DNA of 64,000 nucleotides, taken from Pseudalgibacter ostreae. GTDB lineage: Bacteria > Bacteroidota > Bacteroidia > Flavobacteriales > Flavobacteriaceae. Position numbers and translations under genes: made by a program. The DNA lies in NCBI RefSeq assembly GCF_042427585.1, contig NZ_JBHMFC010000020.1, positions 18,448 to 82,447 on the forward strand, written 5' to 3'. A model generated the notes under the pieces. That model searched no databases, was not told the origin of the DNA, and saw nothing but the letters and a program-made list of their open reading frames with translations. Positions 35,139 to 44,432 of the stretch are shown here, piece by piece (the stretch's first letter is position 1; each line of letters opens with the position of its first letter).

Positions 35139-36278
35139 ATGCCATTATTTGACGTTTATCCCTTATATGAGGTCACTCCAGTTTCTGGGAAAGATATTTT
35201 TGTTTATGATGATAAAGGAACAGCATATTTAGATTTATATGGCGGACATGCTGTAATATCCATAGGTCATGCACATCCTCATTATGTAGAGGCCATAACC
35301 AAACAAGTAGCAGCCTTAGGGTTTTATTCCAATGCGATACAGAATCCCTTACAAGTAGCATTAGCAAATAAATTAGAAGCGCTTTCTGGGTGTAAGGATT
35401 ATGCTTTGTTTTTGTGTAATTCTGGGGCAGAAGCTAATGAAAATGCCTTAAAATTGGCATCTTTTAAAACAGGGAAGTCTAGGGTTATTGCCTTTAAAAA
35501 TGGATTTCATGGCCGTACCTCGGCCGCAGTTGCTGTAACCGACAATACGAATATTGTAGCACCTATAAACGCCCAACAAGACGTCACATTTTTAGAACTT
35601 AATGATGTTGAAGGTGTTAAAAGAGAATTAGAAAAAGGCGATGTTTGTGCGGTAATTGTAGAATTTATACAAGGTGTTGGCGGATTAGATCAAGGATCTA
35701 AAGCATTTTTTGAGCAGGTTGATGCCCTGTGTAAAACAAATAACACCTTTTTTATAGCCGATGAGGTACAGTCTGGATATGGGCGTTCTGGAAAATTCTT
35801 TGCTTTTCAGCATTATAACGTAAATCCAGAGGTTATTTCTATAGCCAAAGGCATGGGAAATGGGTTTCCTATTGGGGGCATCTTAATACATCCAAGCATT
35901 GAGGCAAAACATGGTATGCTGGGCACTACTTTTGGTGGAAATCATTTGGCTTGTGCTGCTGGTTTAGCGGTGTTAAACACTATTGAAGAAGAGCGTTTGA
36001 TAGCGAATGTTAATGCTATTTCAAATTATTTTATCTCGAAAGCGAAAAGTATTCCACAGATAAAAAATATTAAAGGCCGTGGTTTAATGATTGGGTTGGA
36101 GTTCGATTTTGAAATTGGCAATCTTAGAAAAAAACTAATTTATGAACACCACATCTTTACGGGTGGCGCATCGAATAAAAAACTGATTCGTATTTTGCCT
36201 CCATTAACTATTAAGAAAGAGCATGTGGATCAGTTTTTCGAAGCTTTAGAAAAGGCTTTAGATCATACGGATAGCTAA
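35139..36278 (+). CDS. argD: N-acylornithine aminotransferase
   Basis: This is a 379-residue class III PLP aminotransferase. The Schiff-base lysine is Lys237 in ISIAKGMGNGFPIGG. The phosphate-binding SGAEANENALKLA (near 95), FHGRT, and ADEVQSGYGRSG (cofactor Asp) are intact. It converts the N-acylglutamate semialdehyde to N-acylornithine. The N-terminus (MPLFDVYPLYEVTP) is the typical flavobacterial start. Confidence 0.93.
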   Translation: MPLFDVYPLYEVTPVSGKDIFVYDDKGTAYLDLYGGHAVISIGHAHPHYVEAITKQVAALGFYSNAIQNPLQVALANKLEALSGCKDYALFLCNSGAEANENALKLASFKTGKSRVIAFKNGFHGRTSAAVAVTDNTNIVAPINAQQDVTFLELNDVEGVKRELEKGDVCAVIVEFIQGVGGLDQGSKAFFEQVDALCKTNNTFFIADEVQSGYGRSGKFFAFQHYNVNPEVISIAKGMGNGFPIGGILIHPSIEAKHGMLGTTFGGNHLACAAGLAVLNTIEEERLIANVNAISNYFISKAKSIPQIKNIKGRGLMIGLEFDFEIGNLRKKLIYEHHIFTGGASNKKLIRILPPLTIKKEHVDQFFEALEKALDHTDS

Positions 36279-36350
36279 TATAGGCGGCTTTCAATGGCTC
36301 GAAATTTATAAAATAAAAGTCTTGGAACTTTAAATCTTAAAATAAAAAAA

Positions 36351-37547
36351 ATGAATACGTTATTATCCTTGGAAACAAGAAATGCAGTTTTGCTTAAAAT
36401 GGCAGCACTTTTGGAACAAGAACGCGCTGAAATTATTAAAATCAATAAAGCGGATCTTGAAGCTTATGATGGTAATGATATTTCCATGCACGACCGTTTA
36501 AAGGTAGATGATAGCAAAGTGGATGAAATGATTGCATCTGTAACCCATTTAGCATCTCAAGAGGATCCTGTGGGTGTAGAGCGCTTTCAGTTTAAACACG
36601 ATAATGGCATGCAGGTTTATAACAAAACAGCATCTTTTGGAACCGTTTTGATTATTTATGAATCTAGACCCGATGTAACGGTGGAAGCCGCAGGAATCGC
36701 ATTTAAATCGGGTAACAAAATATTATTAAAAGGGGGCAAGGAGTCTTTAAATTCTAACTTAAAAATTGTTGAGTTATGGCACCAAGCTTTAAAAGCGAAT
36801 CAGGCTTCTAGTGATTGGGTTGAATATTTACAATTCAACAGAACAGAAACGCAAGCATTTTTAGAAAAGCCCACCCAAAAAGTCGATTTAATTGTACCAA
36901 GAGGTGGCGAGAAATTAATTGCTTTTGTAAAGCAGCATGCCTCGTGCCCTGTTATTATAAGTGGTCGTGGCAATAATTTCGTGTATGTACATAAAGATGC
37001 TAACTGGGATATCGCATTAAAACTTATCCTTAATGGCAAAACCGCTAAAATATCGGCGTGTAATGCCATTGATAAGGTTATAATCGATAAAAATCTTCCT
37101 AAAAAAGATGAGTTTATCAAGACGTTAATTTCAAAACTTAAAGAATTTGATGTGCAGATTCTTGGGGATGAAGCGCTTTTAAAACAAGATGGAGTGGAGC
37201 CAATTCCTGCAGATAGCACATGGTATGAAGAGTTTTTGGATTATAAAATTGCTATAGGTGAAATTGATTCCAATGCCGATGCCATTGCTATGATAAATAA
37301 GTATTCGGGTGGCCATTCTTCAGTTATCGTAACCACCGATAATAAGGAGGCTAAAACATTTATGGAAAATGTGGACACAGCAGCTGTGTATCATAATGCG
37401 TCTTCTCGTTTTACAGACGGCAGTCAATTAGGGTTGGGTGGCGAACTGGCTATTAGTACCGATAAATTACATCAAAGGGGGCCTATAGGATTACAACATT
37501 TAGTAACCAATAAATGGTACGTGCATGGTACTGGACAAATAAGATAA
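36351..37547 (+). CDS. proA: Glutamate-5-semialdehyde dehydrogenase
   Basis: The protein has 398 residues. The catalytic Cys is Cys237 in KISACNAID, and the aldehyde-dehydrogenase-like fold carries SRPDVTVEAAGIAFKSGN and LGLGGELAISTDKLHQRGP. It reduces gamma-glutamyl phosphate for proline synthesis. Located inside the arginine operon; its stop overlaps the start of proB (TAATG). Confidence 0.94.
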   Translation: MNTLLSLETRNAVLLKMAALLEQERAEIIKINKADLEAYDGNDISMHDRLKVDDSKVDEMIASVTHLASQEDPVGVERFQFKHDNGMQVYNKTASFGTVLIIYESRPDVTVEAAGIAFKSGNKILLKGGKESLNSNLKIVELWHQALKANQASSDWVEYLQFNRTETQAFLEKPTQKVDLIVPRGGEKLIAFVKQHASCPVIISGRGNNFVYVHKDANWDIALKLILNGKTAKISACNAIDKVIIDKNLPKKDEFIKTLISKLKEFDVQILGDEALLKQDGVEPIPADSTWYEEFLDYKIAIGEIDSNADAIAMINKYSGGHSSVIVTTDNKEAKTFMENVDTAAVYHNASSRFTDGSQLGLGGELAISTDKLHQRGPIGLQHLVTNKWYVHGTGQIR

Positions 37548-38314
37548 TGGCACAAAAGAAAAAACGAATTCTATTAAAAATAGGATCCAACACACTTACC
37601 AAAGAGACAGATAATATTTCTAGAGGTAAAATTGAGGATCTTGCCATACAAATAGCACAGCTGCAGGATACGCATGAGTTTGTGATTGTAACTTCTGGCG
37701 CCATTGCTGTGGCAAAACAATTTGTAAAACTGGAAACCAATCGAAAGCCTATATTTGTAAAACAGGCTTTGGCAGCTATTGGGCAACCGCATTTAATACG
37801 GATTTACCAAGAGATTTTTAGAGAACATCGTTTGCTTACCGCACAATGTTTATTGTCATATTCCGATTTCGAAAGGAAAGAGAGTCGAGAGAATATTGTA
37901 AATACCATTAATGTATTGGTGAGCAATAATTACATTCCTATCATTAATGAAAATGATACCGTGGCCACCGACGAAATTAAATTTGGCGATAACGATAAGT
38001 TAGGGGCCTTAACCGCATCGCTTTTGGGAGCCGATTTATTTATTATCGCTACCAATACCTATGGAATTTACACCAAGGAATCGATAGCAAACAAAGCTCC
38101 CGAAACTATTGAAGAGGTAACCGATATAGATACGCTTATCAATCAAGTGGTCGATTCTAAATCCTCTCACGGCAGTGGTGGTATGCAGTCTAAAATAGAA
38201 GCCGCATCGGTAAGTAAAAAAGCGAATATAGAAACATGGATAGTAAACGGGCTTGAAGATTTTTTTATAGTGAATGCTATGGAAAACAAAGTACCATTTA
38301 CTAAAATAAAATAA
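37547..38314 (+). CDS. proB: Glutamate 5-kinase (without PUA domain)
   Basis: The protein has 255 residues from ATG 37547-37549, overlapping the proA stop by one base. A longer frame inside proA is rejected because LLKIGSNTLTKE, the start of the amino-acid-kinase fold, then sits at the N-terminus as usual. Substrate and ATP motifs VTSGAIAVA, NENDTVATDEIKFGDND and GGMQSKIEAA are present. The C-terminal PUA domain of longer ProB enzymes is missing; in E. coli it modulates activity and inhibition, so proline feedback may differ. Confidence 0.92.
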   Translation: MAQKKKRILLKIGSNTLTKETDNISRGKIEDLAIQIAQLQDTHEFVIVTSGAIAVAKQFVKLETNRKPIFVKQALAAIGQPHLIRIYQEIFREHRLLTAQCLLSYSDFERKESRENIVNTINVLVSNNYIPIINENDTVATDEIKFGDNDKLGALTASLLGADLFIIATNTYGIYTKESIANKAPETIEEVTDIDTLINQVVDSKSSHGSGGMQSKIEAASVSKKANIETWIVNGLEDFFIVNAMENKVPFTKIK

Positions 38315-38323
38315 AAGTAACAA

Positions 38324-39271
38324 ATGAAAAATTACACATCCGTACACGATATAGATAATATCAACTCATGGATTAAGGAAGCAAGAACCCTTAAAGAAAG
38401 CCCTTTGTCACATATGGGCTTAGGGACTAATAAGACTATAGGTCTATTGTTTTTCAATAGCAGCTTAAGAACCCGTTTAAGCACCCAGAAAGCAGCTCTT
38501 AACCTGGGCATGAACCCTATTGTTATGAATGTTTCAGGGGATGCTTGGGGCATAGAGTTTGAAGATGGCTCTGTAATGAATGGCGGTACGGCAGAGCACA
38601 TAAAAGAAGCCGCAGCTGTAGTGTCGCAATATTGTGATATTATTGCGGTACGTGCTTTTCCTTCGTTAACAGATAAAGCTAAAGATGAAAGTGAATATGT
38701 GTTGAATGCTTTTATAAAACACGCTTCGGTTCCTATTGTTAATATGGAAAGTGCAACCGGCCATCCTTTACAGGCTTTAACCGATGCGATTACCATTTCA
38801 GAATATTCTAAAGTCGCCAAACCTAAAGTGGTCCTTACATGGGCACCTCACGTTAAGGCGCTACCGCATGCGGTGGCAAATAGTTTTACGCAGGCCATGC
38901 AAAAAATGGATGTAGAATTTGTAATAACGCATCCCGAAGGCTACGAATTGAATCCTGATATTACAGGAAACACCCCGATTGTCTATGATCAAAAGGAGGC
39001 GTTTGCAAATGCCGACTTTATTTACACCAAAAACTGGAGCTCATATAAGGATTATGGTAAAATCTTGAATAACGATTTGGATTGGATGGTGACTGCCGAA
39101 AAAATGGCACTAACCAATTCGGCAAAATTTATGCATTGCTTGCCTGTAAGACGGAATGTGGTAGTAGCAGATGCCGTTTTAGACAGCGAAAATGCTATCG
39201 TTATTCCACAGGCAAATAATAGAACCTTTGCAGCCCAATTGGTCCTTAAAAAAATATTGGAAAACTTATAA
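38324..39271 (+). CDS. argF': N-acylornithine carbamoyltransferase (argF' type)
   Basis: The protein has 315 residues. The carbamoyl-phosphate loop is FNSSLRTRLSTQKAALNLGMN (from residue 44), clearly the Bacteroidota type that acts on N-succinyl- or N-acetylornithine. MTWAPH-like LTWAPHVKALPHAV and HCLPVRRNVVVAD follow. As I recall, the B. fragilis succinylornithine enzyme has Pro90 and the Xanthomonas acetylornithine enzyme a Glu at that position; here the aligned residue is Ala90 (GGTAEH). The acyl preference therefore cannot be called from this residue. Confidence 0.92.
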   Translation: MKNYTSVHDIDNINSWIKEARTLKESPLSHMGLGTNKTIGLLFFNSSLRTRLSTQKAALNLGMNPIVMNVSGDAWGIEFEDGSVMNGGTAEHIKEAAAVVSQYCDIIAVRAFPSLTDKAKDESEYVLNAFIKHASVPIVNMESATGHPLQALTDAITISEYSKVAKPKVVLTWAPHVKALPHAVANSFTQAMQKMDVEFVITHPEGYELNPDITGNTPIVYDQKEAFANADFIYTKNWSSYKDYGKILNNDLDWMVTAEKMALTNSAKFMHCLPVRRNVVVADAVLDSENAIVIPQANNRTFAAQLVLKKILENL

Positions 39272-39288
39272 AATAGATGTTACGGAGT

Positions 39289-39343
39289 TAGGTCGCATAG
39301 GTTTTAAAAAAATTCTTGAGGTCTTATTCAAAACCTCGACCTA
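39289..39343. repeat. Palindromic element in the argF'-argB spacer
   Basis: TAGGTCG (39289-39295) pairs with CGACCTA (39337-39343), and nested AGGTTTT (39299-39305) pairs with AAAACCT (39330-39336). The 112-nt spacer is unusual in an otherwise tight operon. The AGGTTTT/AAAACCT arms recur before argH and resemble dispersed flavobacterial palindromes. Confidence 0.5.
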
Positions 39344-39383
39344 CAAATATTTTAAAATCGGGTAGGTCTTAGACATAGATATA

Positions 39384-40160
39384 ATGGAAACATTAAAAAT
39401 AGTTAAAATAGGTGGCAATATCATTGAAGATGAAACATCTTTAAATGTCTTTCTGGAGTTGTTTTCCAATGTAGAGGGAAATAAAATATTGGTTCATGGT
39501 GGCGGTAGGCGCGCTACATCTATCGCCTCAAAATTAGGAATAGAATCTAAAATGGTTCATGGCCGACGCATTACTGATGCAGAGACTTTAGAAGTGATTA
39601 CCATGGTGTATGGTGGCCTAGTGAATAAAAATATCGTTGCAAAGCTGCAGGCTTTAAATATAAACGCTATTGGCTTAACCGGAGCAGATGTAAACAGCAT
39701 TACTTCAAAGAAAAGACCTGTGAAAGACGTCGATTTTGGCTTTGTGGGCGATGTTACACAAGTTGCACACGAGTCCATCAATAAATTGATACAAGGAGGC
39801 TTTACGCCTGTTTTTTGTGCAATAACCCACGACGGGGCAGGGCAATTGTTAAATACGAATGCCGATACCATCGCTTCGCAAGTGGCTATTGGAATGAGTA
39901 AACTATACGAAACTTCTATTTATTACTGTTTTGAACTTAATGGTGTTTTAGAAGATTTTCAAGATAAAAACTCCGTTATCAAACATATAGATACCACACG
40001 CTATAAAACGCTTTTAGAAAAAGGGATTATTGTAGACGGTATGCTCCCAAAACTTGAAAATTGTTTTCATGCCCTTCATCATGGTGTACACGCTATAAAC
40101 ATGGGAAACACGGCGATGTTAACCAAAACTAATGATAATTTTACGAAAATAACCTTATAA
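39384..40160 (+). CDS. argB: N-acylglutamate kinase
   Basis: This is a 258-residue amino-acid kinase. KIGGNIIE (residues 8-15) and VHGGGRRAT (near 38) form the ATP and substrate loops, and LNTNADTIASQVAIG and MLPKLENCFHALHHGV are family blocks. It phosphorylates N-acetyl- or N-succinylglutamate; Bacteroidota enzymes may use the succinyl form. The long N-terminal helix associated with arginine-sensitive hexameric kinases is absent, suggesting weak or no arginine feedback at this step. It is followed at once by argE. Confidence 0.92.
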   Translation: METLKIVKIGGNIIEDETSLNVFLELFSNVEGNKILVHGGGRRATSIASKLGIESKMVHGRRITDAETLEVITMVYGGLVNKNIVAKLQALNINAIGLTGADVNSITSKKRPVKDVDFGFVGDVTQVAHESINKLIQGGFTPVFCAITHDGAGQLLNTNADTIASQVAIGMSKLYETSIYYCFELNGVLEDFQDKNSVIKHIDTTRYKTLLEKGIIVDGMLPKLENCFHALHHGVHAINMGNTAMLTKTNDNFTKITL

Positions 40161-40161
40161 A

Positions 40162-41235
40162 ATGACGCAGGAAAAATTAACAGATAATGCCATTGCGTTA
40201 CTCAAAAAACTAATTGAAACACAATCTTTTTCTTCAGAAGAAGAGGGTACGGCATCTCATATAGAAAACTGGTTTATAACGAACGATATTGCCTATAAAA
40301 GAACCAAAAATAATGTTTGGGCGGTTAATAAATATTTTGACGAAAGTAAGCCCAACATGTTGCTTAATTCTCATCACGACACGGTAAAACCAAACAGTGC
40401 ATACACCAAGGATCCATTAAAAGCAATTATAGAAGATGGTAAGTTGTATGGCTTGGGCAGTAATGATGCAGGGGGATGTTTAGTGTCTTTAATAGCGACG
40501 TTCACGTATTTTTACAATCAGAAAGACTTAAAATACAATTTGGTTTTAGTGGCTTCCGCAGAAGAAGAAAGCAGTGGCCCCAATGGGTTGAATAGCATGC
40601 TTAAAATTATTCCTAAAATCGATGTTGCGATTGTAGGAGAGCCTACCTTAATGAATTTGGCCGTGGCCGAAAAGGGCTTGGTTGTTTTTGATGCTATAGT
40701 AAAAGGTACGGCAAGTCATGCAGCGCATCCTAATGACGACAATCCTATTTACAAAACGATAGAAGTATTACAATGGTTTAAAGATCTGAAATTTGAAAAA
40801 CATTCGGAAGCCTTAGGTGATGTTAAGCTAACGGTAACGCAAATTAAAGCTGGTAAACAACATAATGTAGTACCTGCCGATGTGGAAATGGTTATCGATG
40901 TTCGTGTTAATGATAAGTATTCTAATGCTGAAATTGCAGCGTTTTTACAGAAAGAAGCCCCATGTGCAAGTATTGTGCCGCGTAGCCTGCACTTAAATTC
41001 GTCATCCATCCCTATGGACCATCCTTTAGTAGAAGCAGGTATGGCAATGGGCAGAACGCCTTATGGCTCTCCAACTTTATCCGACCAAGCATGGCTTTCG
41101 TGTAAGTCCTTAAAATTAGGGCCTGGCGATAGTACACGGTCCCATTCGGCAGATGAGTTTATTTATTTAAATGAAATTGAAGAGGGCATTAAAATATATA
41201 TAGAATTATTAAATCGGGTACTCATTCCTGCGTAA
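40162..41235 (+). CDS. argE: M20-family N-acyl-amino acid deacylase (ArgE role)
   Basis: The protein has 357 residues. Metal ligands and catalytic residues are visible: LNSHHDTVKP, GLGSNDAGGCLVSL, the general-base pair in ASAEEESSG, VGEPT and a C-terminal His (DSTRSHSADEF). In this pathway it would remove the acyl group from N-acylcitrulline rather than from N-acetylornithine, because argF' precedes it. One base separates it from argB. Confidence 0.9.
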   Translation: MTQEKLTDNAIALLKKLIETQSFSSEEEGTASHIENWFITNDIAYKRTKNNVWAVNKYFDESKPNMLLNSHHDTVKPNSAYTKDPLKAIIEDGKLYGLGSNDAGGCLVSLIATFTYFYNQKDLKYNLVLVASAEEESSGPNGLNSMLKIIPKIDVAIVGEPTLMNLAVAEKGLVVFDAIVKGTASHAAHPNDDNPIYKTIEVLQWFKDLKFEKHSEALGDVKLTVTQIKAGKQHNVVPADVEMVIDVRVNDKYSNAEIAAFLQKEAPCASIVPRSLHLNSSSIPMDHPLVEAGMAMGRTPYGSPTLSDQAWLSCKSLKLGPGDSTRSHSADEFIYLNEIEEGIKIYIELLNRVLIPA

Positions 41236-41270
41236 GCTGGAGTGTTTTAAATATAGAAATGGAAGCAGTT

Positions 41271-41285
41271 AGGTTTTAAAAACCT
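41271..41285. repeat. Palindrome in the argE-argH spacer
   Basis: AGGTTTT-A-AAAACCT is a perfect inverted repeat with the same arms as the inner stem of the element before argB. It lies in a 114-nt gap between argE and argH. Confidence 0.45.
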
Positions 41286-41349
41286 TAACGCACTATTAAA
41301 TAAGAACTAAAAAAAGGAAAGTAGAGATTCTGCTTTCGCTGAAAAGATT

Positions 41350-42624
41350 ATGAAACTCTGGGACAAAGGTATATCAATAGATAAAAAAATAGAACAATTT
41401 ACTGTGGGCAACGATAGGGAAATCGATATTCATATTGCAAAATACGATGTTATCGCTTCTCGAGCACATGCCAAAATGTTACATAAAATCGGTATTTTAT
41501 CAGCAGATGAATTAGAGCAACTTTTGGGCGGTTTACAGGAGTTGGCAAAGCAAATTGAAAATGGCAGCTTTGTTATTGATGCGCAATTTGAAGATGTGCA
41601 TTCTAAAATAGAGTTCGAACTTACAAAAACCTTAGGTGATGTAGGTAAAAAAATCCACACGGCACGCTCCAGAAACGATCAAGTTTTAGTAGCGTTACAT
41701 TTGTATTATAAAGATCATTTAGGTCTTGTAAAAGAAAAAACAAAAACACTTTTTGAAACGTTATTGTCTTTGGCCGATACCTATAAGGACAAAGTGCTTC
41801 CAGGTTACACACACTTGCAAGTGGCTATGCCTTCCTCATTTGGATTGTGGTTTTCGGCGTATGCAGAACTTATGATCGACGATGTATATTTGCTAAATGC
41901 TGCTATTAAAACAGTTGATCAGAACCCATTGGGCTCGGCAGCAGGTTATGGGAGTTCGTTTCCCATCGATAGAGAATTCACCACAAAAGATATGGGGTTT
42001 GAAACCTTAAAATATAATGTTGTAGCGGCGCAAATGGGACGTGGTAAAAACGAACGTACTATTGCTGCGGCATTAGGTGGATTGTGCAACACCCTGTCCA
42101 GATTTGCAATGGATGTGTGTTTGTATATGAGTCAGAATTTTGGGTTTATTTCCTTTCCCGATGCGCTAACTACAGGCAGTAGTATCATGCCTCACAAAAA
42201 AAATCCTGATGTTTTTGAGTTGATTCGTGGTAAATGCAATAAAATACAAGCACTTCAAACTGAAATGATTTTAATAACCAACAACCTTCCGAGTGGTTAT
42301 CATCGTGATTTTCAGTTGTTAAAGGAAAATATTATTGCAGCTTTTGAAGAATTAAAAGATATTTTGGATATTTTTAATTATTCCATCCAACAAATCATCG
42401 TTAAAGACATTGATGTCCATAGCGATTTATACAAATATCTGTTTACAGTCGATAATATCAATACCTTAGTGGTAGAAGGCCAGACATTTAGAGAAGCGTA
42501 TCAAAAAATTGGAGGTCAAGTACAAGATGGAACTTATGTACCAGACACCTCTAAAAAGCATACTCATGAAGGAAGCATCCATAATCTATGCTTGGACCAA
42601 ATAAAAGCAAAGTTTCCGAATTAA
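41350..42624 (+). CDS. argH: Argininosuccinate lyase
   Basis: This is a 424-residue member of the fumarase/aspartase superfamily. The signature GSSIMPHKKNPD is at about residues 277-287, with the catalytic Ser in the preceding flexible loop. HTARSRNDQ and PGYTHLQVAMP are intact. It splits argininosuccinate into arginine and fumarate, the last step of the operon's pathway. It is somewhat shorter than the E. coli enzyme (457). Confidence 0.94.
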   Translation: MKLWDKGISIDKKIEQFTVGNDREIDIHIAKYDVIASRAHAKMLHKIGILSADELEQLLGGLQELAKQIENGSFVIDAQFEDVHSKIEFELTKTLGDVGKKIHTARSRNDQVLVALHLYYKDHLGLVKEKTKTLFETLLSLADTYKDKVLPGYTHLQVAMPSSFGLWFSAYAELMIDDVYLLNAAIKTVDQNPLGSAAGYGSSFPIDREFTTKDMGFETLKYNVVAAQMGRGKNERTIAAALGGLCNTLSRFAMDVCLYMSQNFGFISFPDALTTGSSIMPHKKNPDVFELIRGKCNKIQALQTEMILITNNLPSGYHRDFQLLKENIIAAFEELKDILDIFNYSIQQIIVKDIDVHSDLYKYLFTVDNINTLVVEGQTFREAYQKIGGQVQDGTYVPDTSKKHTHEGSIHNLCLDQIKAKFPN

Positions 42625-42667
42625 AAATCTGAATGAATAAAAACAGGGTGTTAATTGTAAGGAAAGC

Positions 42668-43423
42668 ATGAAAAAATTAAAACGATTAGTATGGTACTTT
42701 ATTCATGGTAAGGAGTTTTTGAACAGTCCTGTTTATATTGCAGGTCAGGAGAAGACTAAAATTGAACTCAAGAAACCATACTCGAGAACAGATGTTATTA
42801 ATTACCTGTTGTCTTTAGCTAAGGGTACAACGACTTACTTAGAAATTGGTGTTCGAAATCCTGATGATAATTTCAATCATATTAACGCGGCCACTAAGTA
42901 TAGTGTCGATCCAGGTTTAGAGTTTGAGGAAAATCCTGTGGATTTTAAAATAACCAGTGATGAGTTTTTCGATAAATTAAGAGCCAATCAAATTTTGTCT
43001 TCAAACCTTAGGTTTGATGTTATTTTTATCGATGGTTTGCACTATGCAGAACAAGTAGATAGAGATATACAAAATGCCATGCATGTTATAAAAGATAATG
43101 GGTTTATCGTATTACACGATTGTAACCCGCCTACCGAGTGGCATGCAAGAGAAACCTTTGGTTTTTATAAAACACCAGCCCAGGGATATTGGAATGGTAC
43201 AACCTGGAAGGCTTTCTTGAAATGGCGTTTTAATCCTGCAGTGTACTCGTGTTGTGTAGATACCAATTGGGGTATTGGTGTATTGTCTAAAACCCATCCT
43301 ATTGGCAAAAGTATAGCGCATACCAATCCTTTTTATGAGTATAGCCTTCTGGAAAAACATCGTAAAGCCTATCTCAACCTGGTTACGTTTGATGATTTAA
43401 AGCATGCCCTTAAAGAGGTTTAA
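42668..43423 (+). CDS. Class I SAM-dependent methyltransferase
   Basis: The protein has 251 residues. The SAM-binding segment is TTYLEIGVRNPDDNFNHI (about 57-74, motif I as E-I-G-V), followed by YSVDPGLEF, FDVIFIDGLHYAEQVDRDI and IVLHDCNPP, the pattern of the Methyltransf_24 group often found with glycan or surface-polymer genes. The substrate is unknown. It follows argH by 43 nt and could be read through from the operon, but has no evident arginine link. Confidence 0.75.
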   Translation: MKKLKRLVWYFIHGKEFLNSPVYIAGQEKTKIELKKPYSRTDVINYLLSLAKGTTTYLEIGVRNPDDNFNHINAATKYSVDPGLEFEENPVDFKITSDEFFDKLRANQILSSNLRFDVIFIDGLHYAEQVDRDIQNAMHVIKDNGFIVLHDCNPPTEWHARETFGFYKTPAQGYWNGTTWKAFLKWRFNPAVYSCCVDTNWGIGVLSKTHPIGKSIAHTNPFYEYSLLEKHRKAYLNLVTFDDLKHALKEV

Positions 43424-43461
43424 AAAGACAACATGAAGGCGTACATATTATTTTTTATTAC

Positions 43462-44337
43462 ATGATACCACCCGTTTTTAATCCAAAGGAGATTTTAGCA
43501 CTATGGGATTATGAAATTCCCAATAGCCAAACTTCTGATGAGGTAGAACTTATTGAAAATAAAGACATTATTAGAATTTCAAAAGTTCAAATCCCTACAT
43601 TAGAAGTGTATTTACCGGCAAAACGCTCGAACACGGGCAAAGCTGTGCTGATATGTCCAGGGGGTGGCTATAGTGCTTTGGCCTATGATTGGGAAGGTAC
43701 AGATGTTGCAAAGTGGTTTAACACCAAAGGGATAGCAGCATTTGTATTGAAATATAGGCTACCAGATTCACGATCTGTTACAATCTCCCATGAAGCACCA
43801 CTACAAGATGCGCAAAGGGCCATGCGTTTAGTGCGTAACCATGCGAAACAATGGGGCGTAGATCCCGCTCAAGTCGGGATTATAGGGTTTTCTGCGGGAG
43901 GGCATTTGGCTGCTACCTTGGGAACGCAATTTGATAGTAAAACTTCTTTTAAAGAAGATGCAATAGACAGTCTTTCTGCTCGGCCTGATTTTATGGTGCT
44001 AGTTTATCCTGTCATTACGATGAAAAACAACTATACCCATCTAGGGTCTCGTAATAAATTGCTTGGAGAGGCTCCTAGTGAGGCTTTAATACAAAAATTT
44101 TCTAATGAAATGCATGTTACCAGACACACACCGCCTACTTTTTTAGTGCATTCTGGTGACGATAAAGCAGTACCCGTGGAGAATAGCTTACAATTTTATC
44201 AAGCTTTAAAGTCGCATCATATAAATGCAGAGATGCACGTCTATCCGTATGGAGGCCATGGTTATGGGTTAGCCATCGGAAGGGGACGCCTACAAACTTG
44301 GGTGGATAGATTGGCCGATTGGCTAGAGCATTTGTAG
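43462..44337 (+). CDS. Alpha/beta hydrolase, acetyl-esterase-like
   Basis: The protein has 291 residues. The oxyanion-hole segment is LICPGGGYSALAYDWEG (near 60), the nucleophile is in GFSAGGHLAAT (G-x-S-x-G, near 150), and the likely acid and His are in SGDDKAVPVENS and PYGGHGYGL. This is the pattern of carbohydrate acetyl esterases (BD-FAE group). There is no signal peptide, so the protein appears cytoplasmic, which is odd for a polysaccharide esterase. A strong terminator follows. Confidence 0.85.
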   Translation: MIPPVFNPKEILALWDYEIPNSQTSDEVELIENKDIIRISKVQIPTLEVYLPAKRSNTGKAVLICPGGGYSALAYDWEGTDVAKWFNTKGIAAFVLKYRLPDSRSVTISHEAPLQDAQRAMRLVRNHAKQWGVDPAQVGIIGFSAGGHLAATLGTQFDSKTSFKEDAIDSLSARPDFMVLVYPVITMKNNYTHLGSRNKLLGEAPSEALIQKFSNEMHVTRHTPPTFLVHSGDDKAVPVENSLQFYQALKSHHINAEMHVYPYGGHGYGLAIGRGRLQTWVDRLADWLEHL

Positions 44338-44381
44338 CCTATTAGTTTTAAAATGAATAAGCTTGTGTTGTGGTTGGTATA

Positions 44382-44419
44382 AATTAAAAAGATCAGGCGT
44401 AACCCTGATCTTTTTAATT
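44382..44419. terminator. Perfect 16-bp bidirectional terminator
   Basis: AATTAAAAAGATCAGG (44382-44397) pairs fully with CCTGATCTTTTTAATT (44404-44419) around a 6-nt loop, giving T runs on both strands. It lies between the stop of the hydrolase (44337) and the stop of the collagen-like lipoprotein (44433). Confidence 0.85.
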
Positions 44420-44432
44420 GCTTTTTATAAGG

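Noticed and set aside
37514..37546. Extended start for proB inside proA
   Set aside because: The amino-acid-kinase fold begins right after the ATG at 37547, and the TAATG overlap is typical of coupled genes.
38332..38820. Minus-strand 162-codon frame inside argF'
   Set aside because: Antisense to a clearly identified enzyme; composition is that of a reverse-complement shadow.
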